From Deltaproteobacteria bacterium UBA6106 (GTDB lineage: Bacteria > Desulfobacterota > Syntrophorhabdia > Syntrophorhabdales > Syntrophorhabdaceae): a stretch of DNA of 57,619 bases. A program made the translations under genes and the position numbers. This document shows, piece after piece, positions 32,396 to 42,406 of the stretch; within the stretch, counting starts at the first letter, position 1, and each line of letters starts with the position of its first letter. Location: the NCBI GenBank assembly GCA_002428485.1, contig DIWM01000028.1, forward strand, positions 1 through 57,619, in the 5' to 3' direction. The notes beneath the pieces were generated by a model, which had not been told where the DNA came from, did not search any database, and was given only the letters and a program-made list of their open reading frames with translations.

Positions 32396-32878
32396 ATGAA
32401 AATACTCACCTTCATCATAATGCTGCTCTGCGTATCTGTTGTCACGACTATTGCCTACCACACGATACAGGCAGACTTGGTCCATTTCAGAAAGGCGGAA
32501 AAATACTTTTCCCGAAAAGAATATTCCCGGGCAATCCCTTATTATACATCGTTGTTGCAGAAAAATTTCAGAAGACCTACGGTACTTTACCGGCTCGGCG
32601 AGTCTTACATCGCCTCAGGTAATTTTAAAAACGCCCTCCATGTATACGAAGATATATCGAAAAGAGAGCCAACCAACAGTTCAGCGCAAGATATCCTGGC
32701 AAGTATTTATATGAATCTCGGCGATTTCGAAAAAGCGGTGGAGATCTATAAATCAATGGTATCTTCAGAACCCCTGAACCGTTCCACGCGTATTTTTTTT
32801 GCAAGGGCTTTAACCGCACAGGGCAACCTTGACGAGGCCATACAGCAGTACAAGATCGTATTGGGGGAGACACAATGA
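32396..32878 (+). CDS. Membrane-anchored TPR protein
   Basis: A 160-residue protein with one N-terminal hydrophobic helix (about 4-20, ILTFIIMLLCVSVVTTIAY) that acts as anchor or signal. About three TPR motifs follow (FRKAEKYFSRKEYSRAIPYY, YRLGESYIASGNFKNALHVY, ASIYMNLGDFEKAVEIY). It is the first gene of the operon that contains two further TPR proteins, and overlaps the next gene by four bases (ATGA). By analogy with split TPR modules of alginate, cellulose or PNAG export it could help assemble the periplasmic part of the secretion complex. The exact role is inferred. Confidence 0.85.
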   Translation: MKILTFIIMLLCVSVVTTIAYHTIQADLVHFRKAEKYFSRKEYSRAIPYYTSLLQKNFRRPTVLYRLGESYIASGNFKNALHVYEDISKREPTNSSAQDILASIYMNLGDFEKAVEIYKSMVSSEPLNRSTRIFFARALTAQGNLDEAIQQYKIVLGETQ

Positions 32879-33513
32879 AAAACACAATAATGAAATATTG
32901 CCTGATACCTTTCTCTATCTTTGTTTTTTTAAACATATCCTCCATAGTGCCGGACCCGGCATACGGACAGGAAAAATTAAAAGGCCCTTCGTCAATATCG
33001 AAGGAAGAGATCCCTGACTGGCAGGCACGTTGGGAACTGGCAAGGGTATTAAGTTATGTAAAACGGTACGATGAATCCGTTGCCGAGTACAATAAATTGC
33101 TGAAAGAAAAACCCGCCCTTTATGAAGCAAGGGCAGAGATGGCAAATGTGCTCTTCTGGCAGGGAAAGAACGCTGAAGCGCTCAAGACCCTCGAACAGAT
33201 ACCCGCGGCAGATATTACGGGCAATACTTCAGTATTGATGGCCGATCTTTATGTTATCCAAAAGCAATACGAAAAGGCTGAGACATTATATAGGGGGTAC
33301 CTTGCAAAACACCCCGATAAACACAAGGTGAGGCTAAAACTGGCACAGACGCTGAGTTGGGACAAAAAATACGATGAGTCGCTCGCGGAATACAGGACAA
33401 TCCTGCAGGCATTTCCGGACGATATCCAGGTAAGGCGGAAATATGCGTTTGTTTTAATCTGGTCAGGAAAGCACTTGGAGGCAGCGGCGGAGCTAAAAAA
33501 GACACTGAGATAA
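32875..33513 (+). CDS. Periplasmic TPR protein
   Basis: A 212-residue protein with a cleavable signal peptide (hydrophobic core about 8-22, likely cleaved after AYGQ or nearby). Its TPR motifs are of the type WELARVLSYVKRYDESVAEY, LADLYVIQKQYEKAETLYR-like and LAQTLSWDKKYDESLAEY. The repeated LSY/LSW tract resembles the TPR superhelix of PgaA/BcsC-like exporters. It is adjacent to the large TPR/beta-barrel gene (TAA then ATG) and probably binds the same polysaccharide or complex. Confidence 0.85.
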   Translation: MKNTIMKYCLIPFSIFVFLNISSIVPDPAYGQEKLKGPSSISKEEIPDWQARWELARVLSYVKRYDESVAEYNKLLKEKPALYEARAEMANVLFWQGKNAEALKTLEQIPAADITGNTSVLMADLYVIQKQYEKAETLYRGYLAKHPDKHKVRLKLAQTLSWDKKYDESLAEYRTILQAFPDDIQVRRKYAFVLIWSGKHLEAAAELKKTLR

Positions 33514-36500
33514 ATGGCCAATCATTTCCTATATCCCTGTATAGTCTTCACAATTATATTCTCGTTGAACAACGCATGCCTTTCGCAAACACCCGAGGGT
33601 CACAGGAATAGCATTGTTGAACCCCATGAAGCTGTCAGCGATTTCGATGCCCGGTTGGGATTGGCGCAGGTGCTTTCATATAATAAGGAGACTTTAAGCG
33701 AATCGTTGTCACAATACGAGATACTCATCAGGGAACAGCCGGGGAACATCCAGGTCAACAGGGAGATCGCTGCTGTATATATTCAATTACAAAGATATCC
33801 TGAGGCTCAGAAACATCTCAATATTGTCCTGTTACAAAGACCCGGTGACTATGAATCATTGGTTTCCATCGGAGATGTATGCCTCTATGCAGGGAACCTG
33901 AAAGAGGCCATTGCATATTACAAAAGGGCATTGAGTGTCGACCCTTCCTCAATCCGGATCCGGAAAAAACTGGGCCTTGCATTAAGCTGGGCTAAAACGG
34001 ACGATGAGGCATTGACCCTGCTTTCAGATCTTTACAAACAATTACCCGACGATAAGGAGACATCTATTGAGCTTGCTCGGATATATACACGGAAAAACGA
34101 ACAGTACCGTGCCATCAAGCTTCTTTACCCTCTCCTTTCGCGATATCCCTACGATGTTGAGCTTCTTGTCGAAACTGCAGATGTCGAGGCTTCGCTCGGC
34201 CATGCGGCAGCTTCGAGAAAACTCTACCTGAAGGCATTAGATATTAAAAAGGATGACGAGGTAGTGCTTCTCAAATTCGCCGACGTCATGAACCTCTGGG
34301 GAGATTTCTATGGCAATGAAACTATCTATAGTAATTACCTCGGGGGCCATCCTGACGCAAAAGATGTGCAACTGAAACTGGCATGGGTTCTTGTCAGCTC
34401 CGAAAGGTATGAAGAGGCGGAAGGAATGTACCGCCTCATCCTTTACAAAGATCGACACAACGAACAGGCCCTTCTCGACATGGCGAGACTCAAGCTTTTA
34501 GAGAAAGACTTTGCAACATCGCTCACGTATTCACAGCGACTGATCTCCCGCACACCCGGACACACTGAGGCCTTATTCCTCAAGGGTGAGGCCCTGACCT
34601 TTCTGAAAAGATACACCGATGCCCTTGAGATATATCACCGTATTGCAGAGACCAATGTACCGGCAGAAAAAAAGATTGCAGCTTTGGTGAATACAGGCAA
34701 GATATATCTCAAACAGAACGCAGAAAACACTGCTAAGGGTTATTTTGAAAGGGCCCGGCAGATCGATCCCAAAAACATAAAAGTGCAATTCTATCTGAGC
34801 GGATTCAAGAAAGTAGCATCCTCCAATTTTTTACAGGATATCATTAATGAAGAAAAGACATCCCCCATGAGATTGGTGGAATGGGCCGAACTTTATGCTG
34901 CATCCGGATACACTAAAGAGGCTGTGGCGTGTTACGAGTCTGCCCTGAAGGCCGATCCCCGGTATTACCCTGCCTCTTCTGGACTTGCCCAGATGCTCGC
35001 TGTAGACCATCAATACAAGCGTTCTATCGAACTTTTCGAATCACTCATTACCGATTTTCAACAGGCTTCCAAGATTTTAATATGGCACGCACGGGTACTC
35101 TCATGGTCAAAGGAATACGATAAATCGATCGAAGGCTATAAGAAGATAGAAACGTTGAACCCGAACGATCCGGTGCCCAGGAGAGAAAAGGCAAGGGTCG
35201 CCGTGTGGGGTAAGATGATGGATGATGCCGGCGCCTATTATGAAGGAATGTATGCGCACCACGTGGATTCAAAGCTCCTTGCAGCACTGAAACCGACCTT
35301 TACGAAGATTGATGAGCCGTTGTTTGCTGAGGCATTCCGAAGGTTACAAGGGTTTGCAGAACAAGGCTCCATATACGAGGGCTATGAAGGATTAACCAGG
35401 GCTTTCGAATCTAATAAAAACAATCTCCGGGAAAAGGAACGGGACCAGGTTGCATTAAGGCTGTTAGAATTATTATCTGATTACAGGATACAGAAAGCAG
35501 CCTATCTTGAAAAGACTTCAAAGCTATACGGCTGGAATAAAAAGTTCACCCGTGCCCTTGATACCTATGAAGAATTAATGGTTTTCAGCCCCGGTAACGA
35601 GGAAGCGATCTTTGATTACGCGCAGGCTGAATGCTCCCTCGGTCTTTGCGGCCGTGAGGCCAAGACATATGAGAAGCTGCTGAATATTGACCCTCTTCAC
35701 AGCCTTGCAGGCATAGCGCTGGACAGGCAGAAGATCCGGAAGAATCCATCACTGCAATCCGTTTATTCGTATTGGATGGAAGACGGCAGGGGCGATCTTT
35801 CCCAGATAACACGGAACCGTTTCGATCTCTCTTTCGATGCACCCCTTTTCTGCCAGTACCACTTCAGTATAACGGGCCATAAATGGTTCGAACAACCGTG
35901 GTTCGATCACAGGACGTACAGTGCGGACGGTTATACCGCCCAGTTGAACGGCACGATCAACCCTTACGCCAGGGGAGCCCTCAGTTTTACTCAGAAACGC
36001 TACAGTAATGATGAATTGAGTACGCGAAACACAGGGTATGCAAATATCTGGTTCAACATGAAGGATTATGCCCACATTGGATTGGGATACGACCGGGCAG
36101 ACGAACTATATAATTATTTTGGTCTGAAACACGGTGTCCAATCAGATTCCTGGTGGATGGCCTTGCGTTCCGATGTTACAAGGAAGCTTGAAGTGAACGC
36201 AAAAAGCAGGTTCCTGCAGTATAATGACAACAACGAAGGGCAGCACCACTTCCTTTCAGCAGGGTATGCATTTACTGATCATCCGGGAATATTTAAAGTT
36301 ACTCTTTCAGGTGAATACCGTGATACCACGAAAGAAAATGTCTATACATACAACGCGACCAACCTCGTTGACATCACCTATCCATACTGGACCCCTAAAA
36401 ACTACACCGCTACAGGCATAACATTCGAGTGGTATCACGATTACTCGAAATTATTTTTCTGCGGCAACGAATTACGCTTTTACAGCATCAAGGTCTCCTT

Positions 36501-36657
36501 CGGCGCTGATTCGGAGAACAACCCGTCGGTAAAACTTGAAGGTGGACTACATCATGAGTTCTATGACCATTGGACTGCTTCGATAAAAGGTATGTGGCAT
36601 AGTTCGCCGCAATGGAATGCAACGGGCCTGTGGGCCATAATAAAATATCAATTTTAA
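33514..36657 (+). CDS. Outer-membrane TPR/beta-barrel exopolysaccharide exporter (PgaA/BcsC-like)
   Basis: A 1047-residue exported protein. It begins with a signal peptide (about 1-24). A long TPR superhelix (about 40-720) has many repeats (LAQVLSYNKETLSESLSQY, LGLALSWAKTDDEALTLL). A C-terminal segment (about 750-1047) is rich in alternating aromatic residues and ends WAIIKYQF, the terminal-Phe signature of outer-membrane beta-barrels. This architecture matches PgaA and BcsC, which form the export pore for PNAG or cellulose. It is followed after one base by the glycosyltransferase gene. The polymer is not determined by the sequence. Confidence 0.88.
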   Translation: MANHFLYPCIVFTIIFSLNNACLSQTPEGHRNSIVEPHEAVSDFDARLGLAQVLSYNKETLSESLSQYEILIREQPGNIQVNREIAAVYIQLQRYPEAQKHLNIVLLQRPGDYESLVSIGDVCLYAGNLKEAIAYYKRALSVDPSSIRIRKKLGLALSWAKTDDEALTLLSDLYKQLPDDKETSIELARIYTRKNEQYRAIKLLYPLLSRYPYDVELLVETADVEASLGHAAASRKLYLKALDIKKDDEVVLLKFADVMNLWGDFYGNETIYSNYLGGHPDAKDVQLKLAWVLVSSERYEEAEGMYRLILYKDRHNEQALLDMARLKLLEKDFATSLTYSQRLISRTPGHTEALFLKGEALTFLKRYTDALEIYHRIAETNVPAEKKIAALVNTGKIYLKQNAENTAKGYFERARQIDPKNIKVQFYLSGFKKVASSNFLQDIINEEKTSPMRLVEWAELYAASGYTKEAVACYESALKADPRYYPASSGLAQMLAVDHQYKRSIELFESLITDFQQASKILIWHARVLSWSKEYDKSIEGYKKIETLNPNDPVPRREKARVAVWGKMMDDAGAYYEGMYAHHVDSKLLAALKPTFTKIDEPLFAEAFRRLQGFAEQGSIYEGYEGLTRAFESNKNNLREKERDQVALRLLELLSDYRIQKAAYLEKTSKLYGWNKKFTRALDTYEELMVFSPGNEEAIFDYAQAECSLGLCGREAKTYEKLLNIDPLHSLAGIALDRQKIRKNPSLQSVYSYWMEDGRGDLSQITRNRFDLSFDAPLFCQYHFSITGHKWFEQPWFDHRTYSADGYTAQLNGTINPYARGALSFTQKRYSNDELSTRNTGYANIWFNMKDYAHIGLGYDRADELYNYFGLKHGVQSDSWWMALRSDVTRKLEVNAKSRFLQYNDNNEGQHHFLSAGYAFTDHPGIFKVTLSGEYRDTTKENVYTYNATNLVDITYPYWTPKNYTATGITFEWYHDYSKLFFCGNELRFYSIKVSFGADSENNPSVKLEGGLHHEFYDHWTASIKGMWHSSPQWNATGLWAIIKYQF

Positions 36658-36658
36658 G

Positions 36659-38311
36659 ATGAATACCAATAATCCAAAGACCTCTCCCTCCAAGATACTT
36701 CTTATTACAACCATACCGATCCTCGCTATCGTCTTCGCGACTATCTATCTGATCGTGCGTATCCTGCTCTTTCTCATTACCGATTATGCATGGTATGAAA
36801 AGGTGCTTGCGTTTTTTCTTCTCATCGCTGAATTATTCATCCTGACTCACGGTATAGGATATTTTTTTGAAATCTTCAGCGTCATATGGCGTCGCAAGAG
36901 CTTCACTGTGAGAGAAGACCGGATACCAAAATTGTGTTCTTATCCTCCCGTCGCTATCGTCATGCCTTCATACAAGGAACCTCTTGATGTTGTGGAGAAC
37001 TCGCTCGTTACCTTTTATAATATCTCCTATCCCAACAAATACATCTACTTCCTTGACGATACGAGATATGACATCAAATGGGATACCCCTGAAAAAATGG
37101 AAGCGTATAAAAAGGCCGTGGAAGACCTCTGCCGCCATATCGGTGTTGACCTCTTCCGCAGAAAATGGCATGGCGCTAAGGCGGGCATCATCAATGACTT
37201 TCTTGAATTCCTCGATGGTAAGGAGAAAGACGGATTCAAATTCTATCACTATTCAGGAAAGACAAAACAGGAAATCGAAAAATACATGCTCGTATTCGAT
37301 GCGGATTCGAACCCATTCCCTGATTTTCTTGAACCACTTGTGGCGATCATGGAGAACAACTCTAAGCTTGCGTTTGTCCAAACGCCACAGTATTACATAA
37401 ACTTTGAATTTAACCGCATAGCAAGGGCTGCAGGATTGCAGCAGGCAGTCTTTTACGAATACATCTGCGAAGGGAAGTCCTCGAAAGATTCTACCTTCTG
37501 CTGCGGCACCAACGTACTCTTCAGGAGAGAAGCCCTTAATGATGTCGGTGGCTTTGATGAAACGTCCGTTACCGAAGACTTTGCCACATCACTCCAGTTT
37601 CATCTGAAAAAATGGGGTACCACGTATATCAACAGGGTGCGAACTTTTCAGATAGGGCCGGAAGATTTAGGAGGTTATTTCAAACAACAATTCAGGTGGT
37701 CTCTCGGAACCATCGGCCTATTTACCAAAGTTCTGTCTACCTTTCTCAGGAGGCCCCGTGGTCTCACAAAATTACAATGGTGGGAATATTTTCTCTCAAG
37801 CACATGGTACTTCATCGGTTTTGTGTTTCTATTTATGATGATATGCCCTGTTATATACATCTTTTTAAATATCCCCACTTACTTTGCGAGACCGGAGTTT
37901 TATTTTTTAATCTTTATTCCCTACGTGGTGATAACTTTAACGACCTTCTACTGGACACTGAAACAACGCAATTATCATATCGGAGACCTTATCACGGGGC
38001 AGCTCCTCACCTTCATCACCTTCCCGGTATATATAAAGGCATCCATTTTGGCCCTTGCCGGAATAAAGGGTACATTCGGCATAACGCCGAAAGGGGTCAG
38101 CAAGGCATTACCTCTGAGGACTCTCTGGCCGCAGCTTGTCATGGCAATGTTGTGTTTTGCTGCAGTCGTATGGGGTATTAACAGGTTTATTTATGAACAG
38201 GAACCTGCAGGTGGTATTTTAGTGAATACGTTCTGGTGTCTGTACCATGCGGGTATCCTTTTCTCTGTCCTTTATTTTAATAGACCTGAAGAACCGAACA
38301 ATGGAAAATAG
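36659..38311 (+). CDS. Processive family 2 glycosyltransferase (cellulose synthase/PgaC-like)
   Basis: A 550-residue inner-membrane polymerase. Two N-terminal helices (about 12-37 and 43-70) precede a cytoplasmic GT2 domain (about 90-370), followed by about five C-terminal helices. The processive-GT motifs are present: DDTR for the first Asp, DADSNP as DxD, SVTEDFATS for the catalytic Asp and QFRW as QxxRW. No PilZ domain is fused; a separate PilZ protein is encoded at 43762. The substrate is a UDP- or GDP-sugar. With a neighbouring GH26 enzyme the polymer could be a beta-mannan or mixed beta-glycan, and with the UAP-type enzyme at 46773 an amino-sugar polymer. Confidence 0.92.
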   Translation: MNTNNPKTSPSKILLITTIPILAIVFATIYLIVRILLFLITDYAWYEKVLAFFLLIAELFILTHGIGYFFEIFSVIWRRKSFTVREDRIPKLCSYPPVAIVMPSYKEPLDVVENSLVTFYNISYPNKYIYFLDDTRYDIKWDTPEKMEAYKKAVEDLCRHIGVDLFRRKWHGAKAGIINDFLEFLDGKEKDGFKFYHYSGKTKQEIEKYMLVFDADSNPFPDFLEPLVAIMENNSKLAFVQTPQYYINFEFNRIARAAGLQQAVFYEYICEGKSSKDSTFCCGTNVLFRREALNDVGGFDETSVTEDFATSLQFHLKKWGTTYINRVRTFQIGPEDLGGYFKQQFRWSLGTIGLFTKVLSTFLRRPRGLTKLQWWEYFLSSTWYFIGFVFLFMMICPVIYIFLNIPTYFARPEFYFLIFIPYVVITLTTFYWTLKQRNYHIGDLITGQLLTFITFPVYIKASILALAGIKGTFGITPKGVSKALPLRTLWPQLVMAMLCFAAVVWGINRFIYEQEPAGGILVNTFWCLYHAGILFSVLYFNRPEEPNNGK

Positions 38312-39359
38312 GAAATCAAAGTATCCCCCGATCTGTCTCTTTCTCATTCTTATCGCATCCATATTGTTTGCGTTTACCCCTGACAAGGCAGCGTCACAAG
38401 AACAATTCATGTGGGGATTTGCCTTAGATGGCTACCCGGTAACCGAGGAAAGGCTTATGGAGACTGCATCGGATACAGGACTAAAGCCGGATATAGTTGT
38501 ATTTTTTCTCCAGTGGCCACACCCTGAGAATGTTGATTCAGGATATTTTCCCCTGGTGAGCCTTGAGGCAATATGGGATAGCGGCGCCATACCCTGTGTC
38601 ACCTGGGAGCCAATGTACCACCAGGACAGTAAAGAGATTATGATCCCATACAAACAACTATTGAGCGGCCAATACGATCCGTATATCAAAGGATTCGCCG
38701 ATAAGGCACGATCATGGAATAAACCCTTTATGATACGCTTTGCCCACGAAATGAATATCAGGAGATACCACTGGGGGACTGAAAAAGCTGATTACGGACC
38801 GCAGAGCCCCCGGATATACATACAGATGTTCCGGTATGTGGTTGCACTTTTTAAAAAGGCCGGCGCGAATAATGTTATATGGGTATTTTGTCCGAATGCT
38901 GAGTCAGTGCCAAATACCTCCTACGACGCTTCTGCTTCATGGAACCTGTTGGGTAATTATTACCCAGGTGATGATTGTGTTGACATACTCGGTGTTGATG
39001 GTTACAACTGGGGAACAACTCAAAAGAAGGAAAGACATGGCTGGGAGAGCCATTGGAAGACCTTCGGGGAGATATTCGAACCAGCATATAAGGAGTTAAT
39101 CGCCCGTGCTCCATCAAAACCCCTCATTGTCTTTGAAACTGCTACCGTCGGCCATGGCGGCAACAAAACAAAATGGATACAGGATGCAATAAATGTATCG
39201 GGAAAATTAGGAATAGAGGGCATTGTCTGGTTCCAGTCCAGCAAGGAGGTCGACTGGCGCATCAACAGCGATAGCGACAGGAGCTACGTATCGCTGATAC
39301 AGTCAAGCTCTTTGCCTTCTCAAGAATGGATAGAACGGTTCAGAAGGAACAGGCAATGA
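38301..39359 (+). CDS. Exported GH26-type glycoside hydrolase
   Basis: A 352-residue secreted enzyme with a signal peptide (hydrophobic core about 10-25, end near KAASQEQ). The (beta/alpha)8 barrel of family GH26 shows the acid/base Glu in IRFAHEMN and a probable nucleophile Glu in LIVFETATVG. The family includes beta-mannanases and related endo-beta-glycanases. Encoded inside a polysaccharide synthesis operon it probably trims or releases the nascent polymer, the role that BcsZ, PgaB or AlgL play elsewhere. The start overlaps the glycosyltransferase stop by 11 bp; a longer frame from 38247 would place residues ahead of the signal peptide. It overlaps the next gene by ATGA. Confidence 0.9.
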   Translation: MENRKSKYPPICLFLILIASILFAFTPDKAASQEQFMWGFALDGYPVTEERLMETASDTGLKPDIVVFFLQWPHPENVDSGYFPLVSLEAIWDSGAIPCVTWEPMYHQDSKEIMIPYKQLLSGQYDPYIKGFADKARSWNKPFMIRFAHEMNIRRYHWGTEKADYGPQSPRIYIQMFRYVVALFKKAGANNVIWVFCPNAESVPNTSYDASASWNLLGNYYPGDDCVDILGVDGYNWGTTQKKERHGWESHWKTFGEIFEPAYKELIARAPSKPLIVFETATVGHGGNKTKWIQDAINVSGKLGIEGIVWFQSSKEVDWRINSDSDRSYVSLIQSSSLPSQEWIERFRRNRQ

Positions 39360-42300
39360 AGATACGCGGATTCAGCCTCAAGACCAAGATGGCAACGGTC
39401 GTTTCGGTCCTCTTCCTGTTCATCTTTGCTGCCGGCGCTATCATGTTCGAAAGCACCTTCGAGGAACACTTCAAGCGGGCCATCGTTGAACAGCAGTTCG
39501 AGCTTGTTTCAAAGACGGTAGAGGATATCGATACGCAGATCCGCGAGTCACAAAAAGTACTCGTCAGCGTATCGAAGATAATCCCTCTCGATGACATCAA
39601 TAACTACATGGCGATGCAGAGGCACCTTGAGAAGATCATTGAAACAAGGTTCTTCGTCAAAACTTTCTTCGACAACGGCATACTCCTCTATTCGAAGGCC
39701 GGCAGGGTCATAGGCGAGGTCCCCTATTCCCTGGAACGATACGGGAAGGACCTTTCCTACAGGGAATATTTTCAATATACGGTAAAGACGCGGATACCTT
39801 ACATCTCAAAGCCATATCGGTCCATAAGGCCGCCTTATAACCCGGTAGTGATGTTCACTGTGCCCATATTCGACAAGAGGAATGAACTCGTCGCGGTCCT
39901 CGGCGGCTCCGTCTCCCTCACCAAGGACACAACGCTTGGAGGCATCGCAAATGTTAAGGTGGGAAAGACAGGCTACATGTACCTGTACAACAGAGACCGG
40001 ACCATCATAGTTCACCCTGACAAGACAAGGATTCTCAAGAATGACGTTCCCCCCGGCGTGAACAGGCTCTTTGACAAGGCAATTAAAGAATGGTTCGAAG
40101 GAAGCGGCGAAACGGTGACCTCAAGGGGCCTGCATGTTATCGGAACATTCAAGCGGTTCCAGAATACGGACTGGATACTGGCCGCCAATTTTCCAATAAA
40201 AGAGGCCTATGCGCCGATCATAAAGGCACGATGGTACATGGCAGGCTACACGGCGCTTGGCATCTTCTTTTCCATACTGATCATCCTCATTGTTATGAGA
40301 AGGAATCTGTCTCCGCTTTCAGAGCTTGCCACGCAGGCAGAGGCCATAGGCAGGGCAGAGGAACATCTTGAGTCTGTAAGAGTGGAAACAGGGGGCGAGA
40401 TAGGAGCCCTTGCGTTTTCGTTCAACGAGATGATGAAAAGGCTGCACGATCGGGAAGCATCTTTGAAGAAAACTCTGGAAGACCTCAGGGAAAGGGAGGC
40501 AAGGATCAGCTCCATAGTTAATACTACCGTCGACGCCATTATTACTATAAATGAAGAAAGGATCATTGAGAGCTTCAACCAGGCAGCGGAAAGGATATTC
40601 GGTTATAAGGCCGAGGAGGTGATAGGCCACAATGTAAGCATCCTTATGCCCGAACCGGACAAAAGCAAACACGACCGGTATGTGCAGACATACCTGAAGG
40701 GCGGCAGACCAAAGGTGCTCGGGATGTCGCGGGAGGTAATCGGCCGCCGGAAAAACGGAAGCCTGTTCCCCATCGAACTCTCAGTAAGCGAGGCAGACCT
40801 GGGGGACAGGCTCATCTTCACGGGGATACTACGCGACATAACAGAGCGGAAAAAGGCCGAAGAAGAACTTCAAAAGGCAAAAGAGGCTGCAGAGAGCGCG
40901 AACCAGGCCAAAAGCGACTTCCTGTCGGGCATGAGCCACGAGATACGAACTCCCATGAACGCCATCATAGGCATGGGCGAGCTGATGATGGAAACGCCTC
41001 TCAACGATGAACAAAAAAGGTATGTCGAAACCCTCGTGCATGCAGGTGAGAACCTTCTGAACATAATCAACGATATCCTCGATATTTCAAAGATCGAGGC
41101 AGGTTACCTCGAGCTTGAATCAACAACGTTCAACCTTCAGGAGTTATTGGACAAAGCGTGTGACATCATGGCAATACGCGCACACGACAAAGGGGTCGGG
41201 CTTGTCTGCAACGTCCTCCCTGAAGTGTCGGTTCATTTGATCGGAGACCCTGTCCGGCTCAGGCAGGTTATTCTCAATCTCCTTGGAAACGCGCTGAAGT
41301 TTACAGACAAGGGTGAGGTAATCCTGGAAGTAAGCAAGCAAATTTCGGATTCCACAACGGTAACCCTCCTCTTTTCTGTTCGTGATACGGGAATTGGCAT
41401 ACCTGAAGAAAAAATAGATAAAATATTCGAGAAATTTACACAGGCAGATTCCTCTACTACAAGAAAGTACGGAGGCACCGGACTTGGACTAACAATATCA
41501 AGGCGCCTTGTTGAACTTATGGGTGGAACCATCAGCGTTACAAGCAAGGTTGGAGAAGGAAGTACATTTTACTTTACAGCAAGCTTTCAGTCTCAAGAAG
41601 ATAACCCGCAACATGTCCCTCCCCTTCAGGATATGGATGCAGAAGATTTAACAGTACAACATGTTCCTGACGACCTGGAACCTCTTCGTATACTTCTCGT
41701 AGATGACTCAGAAGACAATCGCTTGCTCATACTGTCATTCCTTAAAAAGACACCCTTTACAATCGACATTGCGGACAACGGCAGGGTTGCTGTAGAAAAA
41801 TATAAGGCCTCAACGTATGATATTGTCCTTATGGACGTACAGATGCCTATAATAGATGGATATACGGCTACAAAAGAAATCAGGCAATGGGAAAGTATGC
41901 ACAGCCGGAAGCAAACCCCTGTTATTGCTCTCACCGCACATGCGCTGAAAGAAGAGGTACAAAAAAGTTTAGACGCAGGCTGCAATGCTCATCTGACAAA
42001 ACCCATCAAGAAGAAAGACCTGTTAACCGTAATCATTAAATATACCGGGAAATCCTCAAAAAATGAAAGGACTAACAGGACTATGGAAAAGGGTTATACG
42101 AACACCCGGGGAAAATACACCGTTAAGATAGATAAAGACCTCAAGGATCTGATACCGGGATATCTTGAAAACAGGTACAAAGATATAAAAGCTATAGAGG
42201 AGGCGCTCGGAAAGAGTGACCTGGAAACAATAAGGATTCTTGGCCACAGCATGAAAGGAAGTGGTGGGGGATACGGGTTCTATACAATCACTGAAATCGG

Positions 42301-42406
42301 AAAAACCCTTGAAGATGCAGCAAGGGGAGCTGATATAACCGCGATAAAAAAGGCCCTGACATACCTGTCCGATTACCTGGGCAATATGGATATCGTATAT
42401 GAATAA
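39356..42406 (+). CDS. Hybrid sensor kinase: dCache, HAMP, FixL-like PAS, HisKA, HATPase, REC, Hpt
   Basis: A 1016-residue inner-membrane kinase. It has TM1 (about 11-32), a periplasmic dCache (about 40-285), TM2 (about 290-312) and HAMP. A PAS (about 375-495), HisKA (MSHEIRTPMN), HATPase (DTGIGIP, GGTGLGLTIS), a receiver (DIVLMDVQMPIIDG) and a C-terminal Hpt (LGHSMKGSGGG) follow. All phosphorelay residues are present. The PAS matches FixL closely (NVSILMPEPDKSKHD, ILRDITE), but at the FixL haem-ligand His position it has Lys in RPKVLGMSR. The ATG overlaps the GH26 stop, so the kinase is made with the polysaccharide machinery. Its Hpt may phosphorylate a separate regulator such as the one at 44688. 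Confidence 0.94.
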   Translation: MKIRGFSLKTKMATVVSVLFLFIFAAGAIMFESTFEEHFKRAIVEQQFELVSKTVEDIDTQIRESQKVLVSVSKIIPLDDINNYMAMQRHLEKIIETRFFVKTFFDNGILLYSKAGRVIGEVPYSLERYGKDLSYREYFQYTVKTRIPYISKPYRSIRPPYNPVVMFTVPIFDKRNELVAVLGGSVSLTKDTTLGGIANVKVGKTGYMYLYNRDRTIIVHPDKTRILKNDVPPGVNRLFDKAIKEWFEGSGETVTSRGLHVIGTFKRFQNTDWILAANFPIKEAYAPIIKARWYMAGYTALGIFFSILIILIVMRRNLSPLSELATQAEAIGRAEEHLESVRVETGGEIGALAFSFNEMMKRLHDREASLKKTLEDLREREARISSIVNTTVDAIITINEERIIESFNQAAERIFGYKAEEVIGHNVSILMPEPDKSKHDRYVQTYLKGGRPKVLGMSREVIGRRKNGSLFPIELSVSEADLGDRLIFTGILRDITERKKAEEELQKAKEAAESANQAKSDFLSGMSHEIRTPMNAIIGMGELMMETPLNDEQKRYVETLVHAGENLLNIINDILDISKIEAGYLELESTTFNLQELLDKACDIMAIRAHDKGVGLVCNVLPEVSVHLIGDPVRLRQVILNLLGNALKFTDKGEVILEVSKQISDSTTVTLLFSVRDTGIGIPEEKIDKIFEKFTQADSSTTRKYGGTGLGLTISRRLVELMGGTISVTSKVGEGSTFYFTASFQSQEDNPQHVPPLQDMDAEDLTVQHVPDDLEPLRILLVDDSEDNRLLILSFLKKTPFTIDIADNGRVAVEKYKASTYDIVLMDVQMPIIDGYTATKEIRQWESMHSRKQTPVIALTAHALKEEVQKSLDAGCNAHLTKPIKKKDLLTVIIKYTGKSSKNERTNRTMEKGYTNTRGKYTVKIDKDLKDLIPGYLENRYKDIKAIEEALGKSDLETIRILGHSMKGSGGGYGFYTITEIGKTLEDAARGADITAIKKALTYLSDYLGNMDIVYE

